Source: Faecalicatena contorta
GTDB lineage: Bacteria; Bacillota; Clostridia; Lachnospirales; Lachnospiraceae
Direction: 5' to 3'
DNA: 64,000 bases
Assembly (NCBI RefSeq): GCF_003149105.1
Contig: NZ_QGDS01000006.1
Span: 124,001 to 188,000 of the forward strand
Shown here: positions 15,648 through 24,510 of the stretch, one piece after another
Numbering within the stretch: position 1 is the stretch's first letter
Layout: every line of letters begins with the position of its first letter
The notes under the pieces: model-generated
What the model was told of the DNA's origin: nothing
Database searches by the model: none
The model's input: only the letters and a program-made list of their open reading frames with translations
Made by a program: the position numbers and the translations under genes

Positions 15648-15705
15648 AAGTCTACAATATACATTTAGTTCAGATTTTGGGGTCTGAGGTGCCGAATGCA
15701 CTTTT

Positions 15706-16575
15706 CTAATAATAGTCTCTATATTCGCTTGGAGTCATATGTACAGAACGTTCAAAGGCCCGCAAAAAGGTAAGAGAGGTTTTAAAGCCAACCTTGCTGG
15801 CAATTGAGCTGACGGAAAGTTTGGAATAAGCAAGTAGTTCTTTCGCCTTGTTTATCCGGTATTCGTTCACATACTTGTGGATAGTTACTCCCATCTGCTG
15901 CTTGAATATTTTGCAAAAATAATATTTCGAGAAACCCACTTTGTTAGAAATCGTTTCTATACTCAATTCTTCTTTATAATTCAAAGAAATATATTTCAAA
16001 GCTGCATTGATGCTGCTCTCCTGTGCGGGGGTCAGTTCTTTTATAGCCTGCAAATCGTAAACAATATCATAAAGGGAAGTAAAAATATTGTGTACCAGCA
16101 TAGAAGAATGTATATATTTCCATCCATCATTATTATTTCCTGCAGGTTCACACAGTATATGGAAAAGCTCCATAAAAGAGTCCAGCACATTTGTAAAGGG
16201 GTTGCACAAGACAATATTATCGTGGGTGCGGACCATGTTATAAAACAGCTTGGAATGGCTTCCTCTGATGATAAAATAATAATACCTCCACTCCTTTGAA
16301 ACCCTGGTAAAAATCAGCGTGGTATTGCAGGAGGTAACAATAACAGAATTAGGCTGGACATAAAAGGTTCTGTTGTCTTTTGTATAGCGCACTGTCCCTT
16401 CAACAGAGTATAAAAGAAGGTATTCACTGTAATTATTTTGTTTCCCAAGAGTGAATTTCTTTTCACTGCAGTAACCACATTCCTTAATTATAAAAGGAAA
16501 AGAATCTCCCATCGGGTTTGGAGAGAAGCTTTCAGAATGAAATTTTTCCGGAAAGTCTTTCTTAGGTGATGCCAT
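15706..16575 (-). CDS. AraC-family transcriptional regulator
   Basis: The protein has 289 residues. The start at 16575 (MASPKKDF) has GGAGA 9 bases upstream; an earlier in-frame ATG at 16647 lacks one. The N-terminal half is a cupin-like sugar-sensing part (PFIIKECGYCSEKK, then VQPNSVIVTSCNT). The last 100 residues carry two helix-turn-helix units (LSIETISNKVGFSKYYFCKIFKQ, then LSVSSIASKVGFKTSLTFLRAF) ending in TPSEYRDYY. It diverges from a CUT2 sugar importer and is likely its activator. A 21-bp spaced direct repeat in the shared gap is the probable binding site. Confidence 0.9.
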   Translation of the reverse strand: MASPKKDFPEKFHSESFSPNPMGDSFPFIIKECGYCSEKKFTLGKQNNYSEYLLLYSVEGTVRYTKDNRTFYVQPNSVIVTSCNTTLIFTRVSKEWRYYYFIIRGSHSKLFYNMVRTHDNIVLCNPFTNVLDSFMELFHILCEPAGNNNDGWKYIHSSMLVHNIFTSLYDIVYDLQAIKELTPAQESSINAALKYISLNYKEELSIETISNKVGFSKYYFCKIFKQQMGVTIHKYVNEYRINKAKELLAYSKLSVSSIASKVGFKTSLTFLRAFERSVHMTPSEYRDYY

Positions 16576-16660
16576 AATGTGTATTCTCCAGTCCATATGT
16601 TGTAAAAATGCTACAAAAATTATAACATTTTGGATTAAAAATAACAAATGCTTTAAAATG

Positions 16661-16694
16661 ACAATTTATGATAACGAAATAACAATTTATGATA
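16661..16694. promoter_or_regulatory. Direct repeat, probable AraC-type operator
   Basis: ACAATTTATGATA occurs at 16661-16673 and again at 16682-16694, start to start 21 bases, two helical turns. AraC-type activators bind half-sites with this spacing. It lies between the divergent AraC gene and the importer operon. ACAATTTATGA recurs at 38260 in the promoter of the second sugar set. Confidence 0.65.
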
Positions 16695-16793
16695 TTGAAT
16701 AATAGAGGAAAGGTAGTGATACTAGGTGCATGGATAGGAGGATATGAGAAAGAAGTCAAACAGGAAAACGAAAAGGTGAAAGGGGAAAGCAGA

Positions 16794-18299
16794 ATGAGTG
16801 AGTATATCTTGGAACTGAAAGATGTAGTAAAAACTTTCGGTGGTGTGACTGCGTTGGACGGCGTACACTTTCAGTTAAAAAAAGGTGAGATACATGCTCT
16901 TATGGGTGAGAACGGTGCCGGTAAGTCTACATTCATCAAAGTAATAACAGGAGTTCATCAGCCGGACAGCGGTATGATGCTGCTGGAAAAGGAGAAAATT
17001 ACCCTTCGTTCTACGGAAGATTCGGCAAAACTTGGGATAGCGGCCATATATCAGCATGTTACGGCTTTTCCCGATTTGTCGGTAACAGAAAATATTTTCA
17101 TGGGGCAGGAAATAAAGAATAAGTTTGGAATTTATAACTGGAAACTGATGACTCAGAGGGCAAAAGAGCTAATCGAGCCATTGAGTAAAAATATTGATGT
17201 ATCTAAACCAATGAGCACACTTTCTGTTGCCCAGCAACAGTTGGTAGAGATTGCAAAGGCTTTTTCAAGAGACGCGAGAATCCTGATTATGGATGAGCCT
17301 ACAGCATCACTTTCAAGAAGGGAATGTGAAGAGCTGTACCAGATTACAGAACACTTGCGGGATGAAGGGGTATCTATTATTTTTATTACACACAAGTTTG
17401 AAGATATGTACCGTCTGGCAACCAGAGTTACGGTGTTTAGGGATTCAAAATACATAGGCTGCTGGGATGTGGATAAGATATCCAACCAGAAATTAATTGC
17501 AGAGATGGTTGGACGTGAATTGACACAGATGTATCCTCCCAAGAGTGCCCAAATTGGCGATGTTGTGCTGAAAGTAAGTGACATTTCCAAGGAAGGATAT
17601 TTCAAAAATGTGTCTTTCGATGTACGGAAAGGAGAAATTCTTGCGTTGACCGGACTGGTTGGGGCGGGACGTACAGAGGTTTGCCAGAATATTTTTGGCA
17701 TTATGACGCCAGATTCAGGTTCCTTCGAACTGGAAGGAAAGGTGGTAAAGATTAACAGTCCAATTGATGCATTAAATTATGGAATTGGCCTGCTGCCGGA
17801 AGACAGACAGACCCAGGGACTTGTGAATGAGCTTCCCATTTATCAAAATGTATCTTCTGCCGATATGAGTAGGTTTGTAAAAGGCGGCAGAATTGACGTG
17901 GCAGCAGAGGCGAAAAATGCCATTGAATTGTGCCAGAAGATTCAGCTTAAGGCAAAGGATATCAGTGCTCCGCCGTCTTCTTTATCAGGTGGAAACCAGC
18001 AAAAAGTAGTCTTTGCAAAATTGCTGAGCTGTGATTTGAAAGTGCTGATTTTGGATGAGCCCACCAAGGGTATCGATGTTGGTGCCAAGTATTCCATTTA
18101 TGAAATTATGAATGAACTGACAGCAAATGGATATGCGATTATCATGGTATCCTCCGAAATGCCGGAGGTTCTTGGAATGGCGGACCGGATTGTTGTTATG
18201 AGAAATGGGCGGATTGCCGGAAAGTTCGATACAGACGGCACAACCCAGGAAATGATTCTGGAAGCATCTTTAAAACATGAAGATGGGAGGGAGAGTTAG
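16794..18299 (+). CDS. CUT2-family sugar ABC importer, ATP-binding protein (first system)
   Basis: The protein has 501 residues. The ATG at 16794 (MSEYILELKDVVKTFGG) is chosen by homology with the ATPase at 32168 and an AAGGGGA site; an upstream ATG at 16689 has none. Two fused ABC domains are typical of RbsA/MglA/RhaT-type proteins. The first has Walker A GENGAGKST (near 38), signature LSVAQQQ and Walker B ILIMDEPTAS. The second has a degenerate Walker A (GLVGAGRTE), signature LSGGNQQKV and LILDEPTKG. It drives import of a monosaccharide through the two permeases that follow. The two-permease layout resembles rhamnose importers. Confidence 0.92.
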   Translation: MSEYILELKDVVKTFGGVTALDGVHFQLKKGEIHALMGENGAGKSTFIKVITGVHQPDSGMMLLEKEKITLRSTEDSAKLGIAAIYQHVTAFPDLSVTENIFMGQEIKNKFGIYNWKLMTQRAKELIEPLSKNIDVSKPMSTLSVAQQQLVEIAKAFSRDARILIMDEPTASLSRRECEELYQITEHLRDEGVSIIFITHKFEDMYRLATRVTVFRDSKYIGCWDVDKISNQKLIAEMVGRELTQMYPPKSAQIGDVVLKVSDISKEGYFKNVSFDVRKGEILALTGLVGAGRTEVCQNIFGIMTPDSGSFELEGKVVKINSPIDALNYGIGLLPEDRQTQGLVNELPIYQNVSSADMSRFVKGGRIDVAAEAKNAIELCQKIQLKAKDISAPPSSLSGGNQQKVVFAKLLSCDLKVLILDEPTKGIDVGAKYSIYEIMNELTANGYAIIMVSSEMPEVLGMADRIVVMRNGRIAGKFDTDGTTQEMILEASLKHEDGRES

Positions 18300-18301
18300 G
18301 A

Positions 18302-19312
18302 ATGGGAACTACAGAAAGTAATAAATCAATCCTTGCAAAAATGACAGGGAACAGAAACTTCGGTTTGCTTCTTGGACTTGTTGTTCTCCTTATTCTTGCA
18401 GCAATTATTACCCCATCGATGTATTCGGTGAACTCGATTATTAACATGCTTCAGAACAATGCTGTATATGGGCTTCTCGCAATTGGTGAGATGATGGTTA
18501 TTCTGACAGCAGGTATTGATATCTCTATTGGAGCAACTCTGTCCCTGACAGGTGTGGTATGCTGTCGTCTGATGGCGGAAAATCCGAGTGTGCCGGCAGT
18601 TGTGTGGGTTCTGCTTGCACTGGTAATTGGCGCACTGTGTGGTGCATTTAACGGAATTCTTGTAGGTTATTTCAAGATGGTCCCTATGATTGCAACGCTT
18701 GGAACCATGTATGCATTCAGAGGATTTTCCTTCTTGTTCAGCGGTGGACAATGGTGGTTTCCCCATCAGTTTACAGAAGGGTACTTAAAGTTTGCCACAC
18801 TAAGAATCTTGGGTATTCCGTCAATTTTGTGGATTCTGGTTCTTGTGTTTGCCCTGGCAATTCTTTTCCTGGGATATACATCAAGAGGAAGAAGGATTTA
18901 TGCAATTGGGACAAACCGCGAATCATCACAGGTTGCAGGTATCAGGGAGGAGCGGGTCGTATTTCTTGCTATGACACTTTGCGGTGCACTGGCAGGGCTT
19001 GGCGGAATGCTTTATACCGCAAATTATGCGACATGCAGCTACAGCATAGGGGAAGGTTATGAAATGACAGCCATTGCAATCTGCATTCTCGGAGGCGTAA
19101 GCATCAGTGGTGGAAAAGGAAAGGTTGATGGAGTCATCATCGGATTTTTGATGATGGCGGTTATTACATACTTCATCAGTCTTCTCCCAGGTTTAAGCGT
19201 ATGGTCAGACGCGATCCAGGGAGCAATCATCATTGCTGCAGTTGCACTGAATATTTATATGGAACGCTCTGCTGAAAGGAGAGCACTGAAGGAAAGGAGT
19301 GCTTTAATCTGA
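18302..19312 (+). CDS. CUT2 sugar ABC importer, permease 1 (first system)
   Basis: The protein has 336 residues and starts 2 bases after the ATPase stop, behind GGAGGG. It has about 9-10 hydrophobic membrane segments. The family signature GIDISIGATLSLTGVVCC lies near residue 74, GTMYAFRGFSFL near 135, and the EAA-like cytoplasmic loop (YAIGTNRESSQVAGI) near 201. It belongs to the RbsC/AraH family (BPD_transp_2) and sits in the cytoplasmic membrane with the second permease to form the channel. The stop overlaps the next start (TGATG), suggesting coupled translation. The substrate is not defined by sequence. Confidence 0.92.
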   Translation: MGTTESNKSILAKMTGNRNFGLLLGLVVLLILAAIITPSMYSVNSIINMLQNNAVYGLLAIGEMMVILTAGIDISIGATLSLTGVVCCRLMAENPSVPAVVWVLLALVIGALCGAFNGILVGYFKMVPMIATLGTMYAFRGFSFLFSGGQWWFPHQFTEGYLKFATLRILGIPSILWILVLVFALAILFLGYTSRGRRIYAIGTNRESSQVAGIREERVVFLAMTLCGALAGLGGMLYTANYATCSYSIGEGYEMTAIAICILGGVSISGGKGKVDGVIIGFLMMAVITYFISLLPGLSVWSDAIQGAIIIAAVALNIYMERSAERRALKERSALI

Positions 19313-20586
19313 TGAGTGGAGAAAAAAATGTGAAAATACCACCTGTGAGAGATTTGGAAATAAAACAGGGGTTTAACTTGTCAAAGTTTTTGGTGAGCTG
19401 GGAAATGGTATTGGTCTATATTTTGATTTTGATTAACATCGTGTTAATGGTCAAAAAAACAAATCTTTACTTTTCACAGGGAACAATTCAGGCGATTATT
19501 CAGTCTGGAATGGATGTGTGCCCTCTTGTGCTGGGTATGATCTTCATACTGATGCTGGGAGATATTGATGTGTCGGTAGCTTCCAACATGATTTTCGCAT
19601 CTATGGTAACCGGATTGTGCTGCGCATCAGGTATGCCCGCTTTTATCGGTGTCTTTGCCGGAATCCTGGCAGGAGCACTGTGTGGGGCATTTAACGGTTA
19701 TTGTGTGGCATACATAGGAATGCCCGCGGTTATTGTGACAATTGCCACGTCCATGCTGTTCAGGGGTATTGTAAAGATTATACTTGATGTCAATGTACTG
19801 AAAGTATTTCCAAGTTTTTATACAACTGTTGCATGGGTGAATATTGCGGGAATCCCGTTTTCATTGATTCTGTTTCTGATTATGGGTGCAGTATTTGTTT
19901 TTATACTTCATAAATCAAGATTTGGAAGAAAGCTGTATGTTATCGGAAACAACGCAACATGTGCACAGTATTCAGGTATTGATGTTAGAAAGACAAAATT
20001 AATTGTATTTATCCTTATGGGCGCTATGTGCGGAATTGCCTCTATTTTCTTTGTAGGAAGAATGGGAGGAAGTGTGTCTTCTACAATGGGCACAGGATAT
20101 GAGATGACGGCTATTGCAATCTGCGTTTTGGGCGGCGTATCTACAAATGGTGGAAAAGGAAAGGTTTACGGACCTGTTATCGCAACTCTCATTATGGCAT
20201 TCCTTACTTATACGCTTGGATTGCTGGAAGTAGATGCCAATTCAAGAAAGATTGTTACAGGATTTATCCTGATTATTGCAGTCCTGATTCCTAGTGTAAA
20301 CAGACAGCTCATTGCCAACATCAAGTTAAAAGCGATTTATAAGGGAAATAAAAATGTAGAGGCATTAAATAACAGAACGGCAGAAGAAGTAAAAGCTTTA
20401 AAAAATGCGATGGCGGAGATAAAAAAAGACACTGCATTAAACGAGTCTGATAAAACAGCAAAAATTAAAAAGTATAAGGATAAGATTGCATCTCTCCAAA
20501 AGAAATGCAAAGAACAGAGCACAGCATGGCTGCAGGAGCAGAAGGAGGATGAAAGAAAAGCCAGAGAGCGTTTTGCAGTAAAGTAA
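19312..20586 (+). CDS. CUT2 sugar ABC importer, permease 2 with long charged C-terminal tail
   Basis: The protein has 424 residues. About 330 residues form an RbsC-like permease (GDIDVSVASNMIFASMVTG near 83, YVIGNNATCAQYSGIDVRKT near 206, VLGGVSTNGGKGKV near 265). Unlike the other permeases in the window it continues for about 90 residues, very rich in Lys, Glu and Ala with heptad-like spacing (AEEVKALKNAMAEIKKD, ... KIASLQKKCKE). This is a probable cytoplasmic coiled coil. The tail is not part of the known permease fold; it may dock a partner or oligomerise. The paralogs at 34670 and 52792 lack it. Confidence 0.88.
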   Translation: MSGEKNVKIPPVRDLEIKQGFNLSKFLVSWEMVLVYILILINIVLMVKKTNLYFSQGTIQAIIQSGMDVCPLVLGMIFILMLGDIDVSVASNMIFASMVTGLCCASGMPAFIGVFAGILAGALCGAFNGYCVAYIGMPAVIVTIATSMLFRGIVKIILDVNVLKVFPSFYTTVAWVNIAGIPFSLILFLIMGAVFVFILHKSRFGRKLYVIGNNATCAQYSGIDVRKTKLIVFILMGAMCGIASIFFVGRMGGSVSSTMGTGYEMTAIAICVLGGVSTNGGKGKVYGPVIATLIMAFLTYTLGLLEVDANSRKIVTGFILIIAVLIPSVNRQLIANIKLKAIYKGNKNVEALNNRTAEEVKALKNAMAEIKKDTALNESDKTAKIKKYKDKIASLQKKCKEQSTAWLQEQKEDERKARERFAVK

Positions 20587-20636
20587 CCTTGAATATTCGC
20601 AACTCAATCAGTATTTTTATCTAGTATTTTGATATA

Positions 20637-20655
20637 GGCAGCGGAAGGCTGTTTA
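20637..20655 (+). other. Small stem-loop before the binding-protein gene
   Basis: CAGC-GGAAG-GCTG (20639-20651) is followed by TTT, 31 bases before the binding-protein ATG. Similar stem-loops sit at 35701 and 53836 in the same place of the other two importer operons. It may stabilise or adjust the downstream part of the mRNA. Confidence 0.5.
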
Positions 20656-20682
20656 TAAAATAAAAAACAAGGAGGAAGTAGT

Positions 20683-21864
20683 ATGAGAAATTGGAAGAGG
20701 TTAGTAGCATTAGGAGTAAGCGCAATGATGCTGGCATCATTGGCAGGATGCAGTACCACGAAAAGTGAAACGGCAAACGGGGGAGAAGCAGGGGATAAGA
20801 CTGCAGAAGCTTCCAGCGGCGGTTCTCTGGAAGGAACAAATGTATTTATGTTCAAGTCTACAGGAAATACTTTTGGAGATTTGATGTATGAGGGATTTTC
20901 AGAGTATTTGGAAACAAAGGGGCAGAAAACAGCATATAAAAGCCCTGCTGAAACAACAGTTGCCGCACAGGTACAGATGCTGGATGAACTGATTACCCAG
21001 AAGGTGGCTTCTATTACAATTTCTACAAATGGTGACGCAGGCTACGATGAAGTATTTAAGAAGGCAAAAGAAGCAGGAATCCCTATTGTATCTATCGACT
21101 CCGAGGCAAATCCGGAATACCGCGTCTGCCACGTGAATCAAGCTGAAACAGCAGACATTGGGTCTTATCTTATCCAGGCAGCCGTATTAATCACACTTGG
21201 TGTTGATTATCCTGGGGATGGAAAGATGGAAGAAACAGTAAAGAGCGAACTTGATAAATATTCAGGAGATGAAATCAAGCTGGGCGTTCTTTCCGCATCC
21301 ATAGACACACCGGTACAAAACTCATGGATTGCAGAAATGGAAAAAGAATTGGCAAAGGATTTCTATACAGGAAAAGTAAGTCCGAACCTTGACAAGAAAT
21401 ATGGCAACGATGACTTGACAGAGTCTACAACCCAGGCTCAAGCATTTATTGCAGAAAATTCTGTGGACTGTATCATTTCCCCTACAACAGTAGGTATTGC
21501 CGCAGCAGGTCAGGCACTTAAGTCAGCAAACAGCGACATCAGACTGACAGGTCTGGGGCTTCCTTCTGAAATGCAATCCTTTATGCCTAAGTCATCAGAT
21601 GACAATGCATTTGATTCTGTTTGCCCGTACATGATGCTGTGGGATGTTATTCACCTGGGAGCAGTGGCAGGAGCCGCTATAGACGCAACACTTAATGATG
21701 GATTCGACGGAAAGGTTGGTTCTTCATTTAGCATGGATAAATTCCGGGACTATGACGCTGCAACATACGAAGCATACCAAAGTGGAGATGGAACAGCCGT
21801 CCTTGCAGGAACACCGTTTATCTTTGATAAAGATAATATGAGCGAGTGGATTGACGTTCTGTAG
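20683..21864 (+). CDS. Sugar-binding lipoprotein of the first CUT2 importer
   Basis: The protein has 393 residues behind an AAGGAGG site. The signal peptide has a lipobox, LASLAGC, with the lipid-bearing Cys at residue 23. A low-complexity Ser/Glu/Gly linker follows, then a type I periplasmic-binding-protein fold with paired lobes (VFMFKSTGNTFGDLMYEGF, ASITISTNGDAGYDEVF, PIVSIDSEANPEYRVCHVNQ and DCIISPTTVGIAAAGQAL). It resembles the RhaS-type rhamnose-binding proteins and the paralog at 35752, with which it shares VNQA...A.IG and the LTGLGLPSEM segment. It is anchored outside the membrane and delivers the sugar to the permeases. Confidence 0.9.
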   Translation: MRNWKRLVALGVSAMMLASLAGCSTTKSETANGGEAGDKTAEASSGGSLEGTNVFMFKSTGNTFGDLMYEGFSEYLETKGQKTAYKSPAETTVAAQVQMLDELITQKVASITISTNGDAGYDEVFKKAKEAGIPIVSIDSEANPEYRVCHVNQAETADIGSYLIQAAVLITLGVDYPGDGKMEETVKSELDKYSGDEIKLGVLSASIDTPVQNSWIAEMEKELAKDFYTGKVSPNLDKKYGNDDLTESTTQAQAFIAENSVDCIISPTTVGIAAAGQALKSANSDIRLTGLGLPSEMQSFMPKSSDDNAFDSVCPYMMLWDVIHLGAVAGAAIDATLNDGFDGKVGSSFSMDKFRDYDAATYEAYQSGDGTAVLAGTPFIFDKDNMSEWIDVL

Positions 21865-21877
21865 GATACTGGTTTAT

Positions 21878-21923
21878 AAAAAGGAGGGAGAGAATTCTGA
21901 GTAAGGAATTCCCTCCCTTTTTT
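21878..21923 (+). terminator. Terminator of the first importer operon
   Basis: AAAAAGGAGGGA and GAATTC pair with GAATTC and CCTCCCTTTTTT across a short loop. It lies 14 bases after the binding-protein stop. Confidence 0.88.
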
Positions 21924-21971
21924 ATTCCTTATTCACTTTTCTAACCATTGTACAGAGGTACATGTTTTATC

Positions 21972-22853
21972 TTAAATTTTATCCCTCCATGACTTTCTAT
22001 ATGCAAGAGGAGTAATCCCCTCCCGTGTTTTAAATAGATTAATAAAATGAGTCACATGATTTATACCCGTCTCGAAAGCAATCTCATGAATGGACAAGTC
22101 AGAATATTTCAGCAGTTCTTTGGCATAAGAGATACGGGTTACGATGAGATACTCATTAATTGTGAGTCCCATGTATCTTTTGAATTCTTTTGATATATGA
22201 TAACGGCTTCTGTGAGTAAGCTCTTCAAAATGAGAAAGTGAAAGCTCTGATTTGAAGTTTTTGTTAATTTCCCGGGAAATTTCTTTCACGTAATCAGGAA
22301 TAAGAAAGGTATCTGCACTGTTAGTAGCTGTTTGAAGCAATAGTTCCGTCAGAATACTATTAATCAAATTAGAAGTAACCAGCTCTGTGGTTAAATCTCT
22401 CTTCTTATAAAGCCGAATTATCCTCCAGAGTGTGCGTTCCATAAAGGAGCTGTCTCTGCAATTCAGGATGCGGAATTCATTTCTTGTAAATTCCTTATAA
22501 TATCCTAAAGCACTGTTTCCATTAAAATGAATCCAGAGAATTTCCCAGTCTTCTTCTTCGTCTGTATGGTAAAGATGATGCTGTTCACAGTGAATAAAAA
22601 AGCATTGTCCTTTCGTGAGAGTATAGTCATGGCCCTCATACTGCAGATGCCCTTTCCCGGATACTGTATAAATAATCAAAAAGGAGTCCAGGTTCTGGCG
22701 TTCAGAAAAATATGGATAAAAGGTCTTAAAATATCCAATTTCCTGTGTATAAAAATATGTTGCTTTGGCTGTCCTGCCGGACGTAATAATCATACGGATG
22801 GAGTCTTCGCTCCAGGTGTGGAAACCGCGTTCCAAAAGTGTTTGCTGCTTCAT
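21972..22853 (-). CDS. AraC-family regulator with N-terminal cupin domain
   Basis: The protein has 293 residues from the ATG at 22853; a GTG at 22865 would add four residues, and neither has a strong ribosome site. The N-terminal half has the AraC-binding cupin (SFLIIYTVSGKGHLQYEG, then QCFFIHCEQHHLYHT near 88). The C-terminal 100 residues hold the two helix-turn-helix units (LSLSHFEELTHRSRYHISKEF and LSIHEIAFETGINHVTHFIN) and a TPLAYRKSW end. It diverges from the isomerase at 23011 and is probably its activator, responding to the corresponding sugar. Confidence 0.88.
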   Translation of the reverse strand: MKQQTLLERGFHTWSEDSIRMIITSGRTAKATYFYTQEIGYFKTFYPYFSERQNLDSFLIIYTVSGKGHLQYEGHDYTLTKGQCFFIHCEQHHLYHTDEEEDWEILWIHFNGNSALGYYKEFTRNEFRILNCRDSSFMERTLWRIIRLYKKRDLTTELVTSNLINSILTELLLQTATNSADTFLIPDYVKEISREINKNFKSELSLSHFEELTHRSRYHISKEFKRYMGLTINEYLIVTRISYAKELLKYSDLSIHEIAFETGINHVTHFINLFKTREGITPLAYRKSWRDKI

Positions 22854-22927
22854 AAATACCACCACAATATTCTGCTATTTTTGAACAATTTGCTTGGATG
22901 CAATTCTTATATTACAAGATTATAATG

Positions 22928-22943
22928 TATTTGTAAACAAATA
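22928..22943. promoter_or_regulatory. Inverted repeat in the AraC/isomerase divergent gap
   Basis: TATTTGT and ACAAATA flank an AA centre. It lies in the 157-base gap between the divergent regulator and isomerase genes and may be an operator. A lone half-site of the repeat family seen at 39192 (GCTGAGCTGTAAC) is at 22965-22977. Confidence 0.4.
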
Positions 22944-23010
22944 ACAAAGCAAAGTTAGTTTATAGCTGAGCTGTAACTAAATGTATGCATGGATAGCAGG
23001 AGGTTAAGTT

Positions 23011-24510
23011 ATGTTTGAGAGAAAAAATCTAAAAAAACCTAAAATTGGAATTTATTCTATGGGATTGAAGCATTACTGGACACAGTTCCCGGGTCTTCAG
23101 GAAAGACTGATTGAATATGGAAAGTTTATAACTGAGAAAGTGGAACAATTCGGCGCGGAAGTATATTATTATGGATTGGTTGATTGTGAGCAGGAGGGCG
23201 AGAAGGCGGGAGAGTATTTCAATGAAGTACATGCGGACCTGGTTCTGGCACACTCAGCTACTTATGTAACAAGTGCATCTATTCTTCCGGTTCATCAAAT
23301 CTGCAATGCACCTGCTGTAGTATTGAATCTTCAGCCAACAGCAAGGATAAATTATCAAAAGACAACAACGGGAGAATGGCTTGCACACTGCGGAGCATGC
23401 CCGGTACCGGAAATATCAAATGCATTTAACCGCGCGGGAATAAAGTTCCGTGTTGTGAATGGACTTCTGGGTCTGGATTATACACCTGAAATTTCTATGA
23501 CAAATGAGGCAACTGCAGAACGTCCTGAAGCAAAGCGTGCATGGAAAAAGATAGAGGAATGGGTATTGGCTGCAAAGGTAAAATGTAATTTAAGAGGGGC
23601 AAGATTTGGATTTTTAGGTAACACATACAGTGGAATGCTGGATATGTACAGTGACTTTACCATGTTCCAGGCCCAGACGGGAGCTCATTTGCAGGTACTG
23701 GAGATGTGTGATCTGGACCGTCACCTGCAGAGTGTAACGGAAGAAGAAATCGCAGAAATGAGAAAAGAGATAGAGGAATTCTTTACAATCAGTGAGGATG
23801 CGGCAGCAGATCCTCTTGCGCAAAAACCTACGGATGCACAAATGGATTGGTCCGCCAGGGTTGCTGTAGCTCAGGAGAAATTAGTAAAAGAATTTGACCT
23901 GGATGCACTGACTTATTACTATCATGGTGCACCTGGCAATCATTATGAAGAACTTCAGGGAGGTTTTATTGTAGGGCATTCTCTTTTGACGGCAAAAGGA
24001 ATTCCATGTGCAGGAGAAGGAGATTTAAAAACCTGCCTGGCAATGAAGGTGTGTGATATTTTAGGAAAGGGCGGCAGTTTCTGTGAGATTGTAACTGTGG
24101 ATTACGAGGATAACACCATTCTTCTTGGCCATGACGGACCATTCCATCTGGAGATAGCAAAAGGAAAACCAATTTTGAGAGGAATGGGACTATATCACGG
24201 CAAACAGGGAACCGGTGTATCGGTAGAGGCAAAAGTGCGCAGCGGAGAGATTACCAATTTGGGATGTACGCAGACCATAGACGGTAAACTGAAGTTTATC
24301 ATAACAGAGGCTGAATCAACAGACAGGGAAGTTATGACAATTGGAAACACTCAGACACCTGTTAAGTTTAAAAAAGACCCGGATTCTTATATGGATGAGT
24401 GGTTTTGTGAGTCACCCACACATCACTTTGCCATGAGTATCGGGCATCATGGACTGCTCTATGAGAAGGTAGCGGATTTGCTGGAAGTACCATCTGTTAC
24501 ACTGGATTAA
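23011..24510 (+). CDS. L-fucose/L-arabinose isomerase family protein
   Basis: The protein has 499 residues, behind GGAGG. The N-terminal part (KIGIYSMGLKHYWTQFPGL, then ADLVLAHSATYVTSASI) and the central GARFGFLGNTYSGMLDMYSD and YYYHGAPGNHYEELQGGFIVG parts have the layout of the AraA/FucI superfamily. The ending is THHFAMSIGHHG, with possible metal-ligand His residues. Metal ligands expected from AraA (Glu, Glu, His, His) look plausible, with HYEE near 311 and the HHFA/GHHG cluster near 470. The sequence differs clearly from classical AraA, so the sugar may be another aldose. No transporter or kinase gene is in this unit. Its stop overlaps the convergent kinase gene by 4 bases. Confidence 0.8.
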   Translation: MFERKNLKKPKIGIYSMGLKHYWTQFPGLQERLIEYGKFITEKVEQFGAEVYYYGLVDCEQEGEKAGEYFNEVHADLVLAHSATYVTSASILPVHQICNAPAVVLNLQPTARINYQKTTTGEWLAHCGACPVPEISNAFNRAGIKFRVVNGLLGLDYTPEISMTNEATAERPEAKRAWKKIEEWVLAAKVKCNLRGARFGFLGNTYSGMLDMYSDFTMFQAQTGAHLQVLEMCDLDRHLQSVTEEEIAEMRKEIEEFFTISEDAAADPLAQKPTDAQMDWSARVAVAQEKLVKEFDLDALTYYYHGAPGNHYEELQGGFIVGHSLLTAKGIPCAGEGDLKTCLAMKVCDILGKGGSFCEIVTVDYEDNTILLGHDGPFHLEIAKGKPILRGMGLYHGKQGTGVSVEAKVRSGEITNLGCTQTIDGKLKFIITEAESTDREVMTIGNTQTPVKFKKDPDSYMDEWFCESPTHHFAMSIGHHGLLYEKVADLLEVPSVTLD

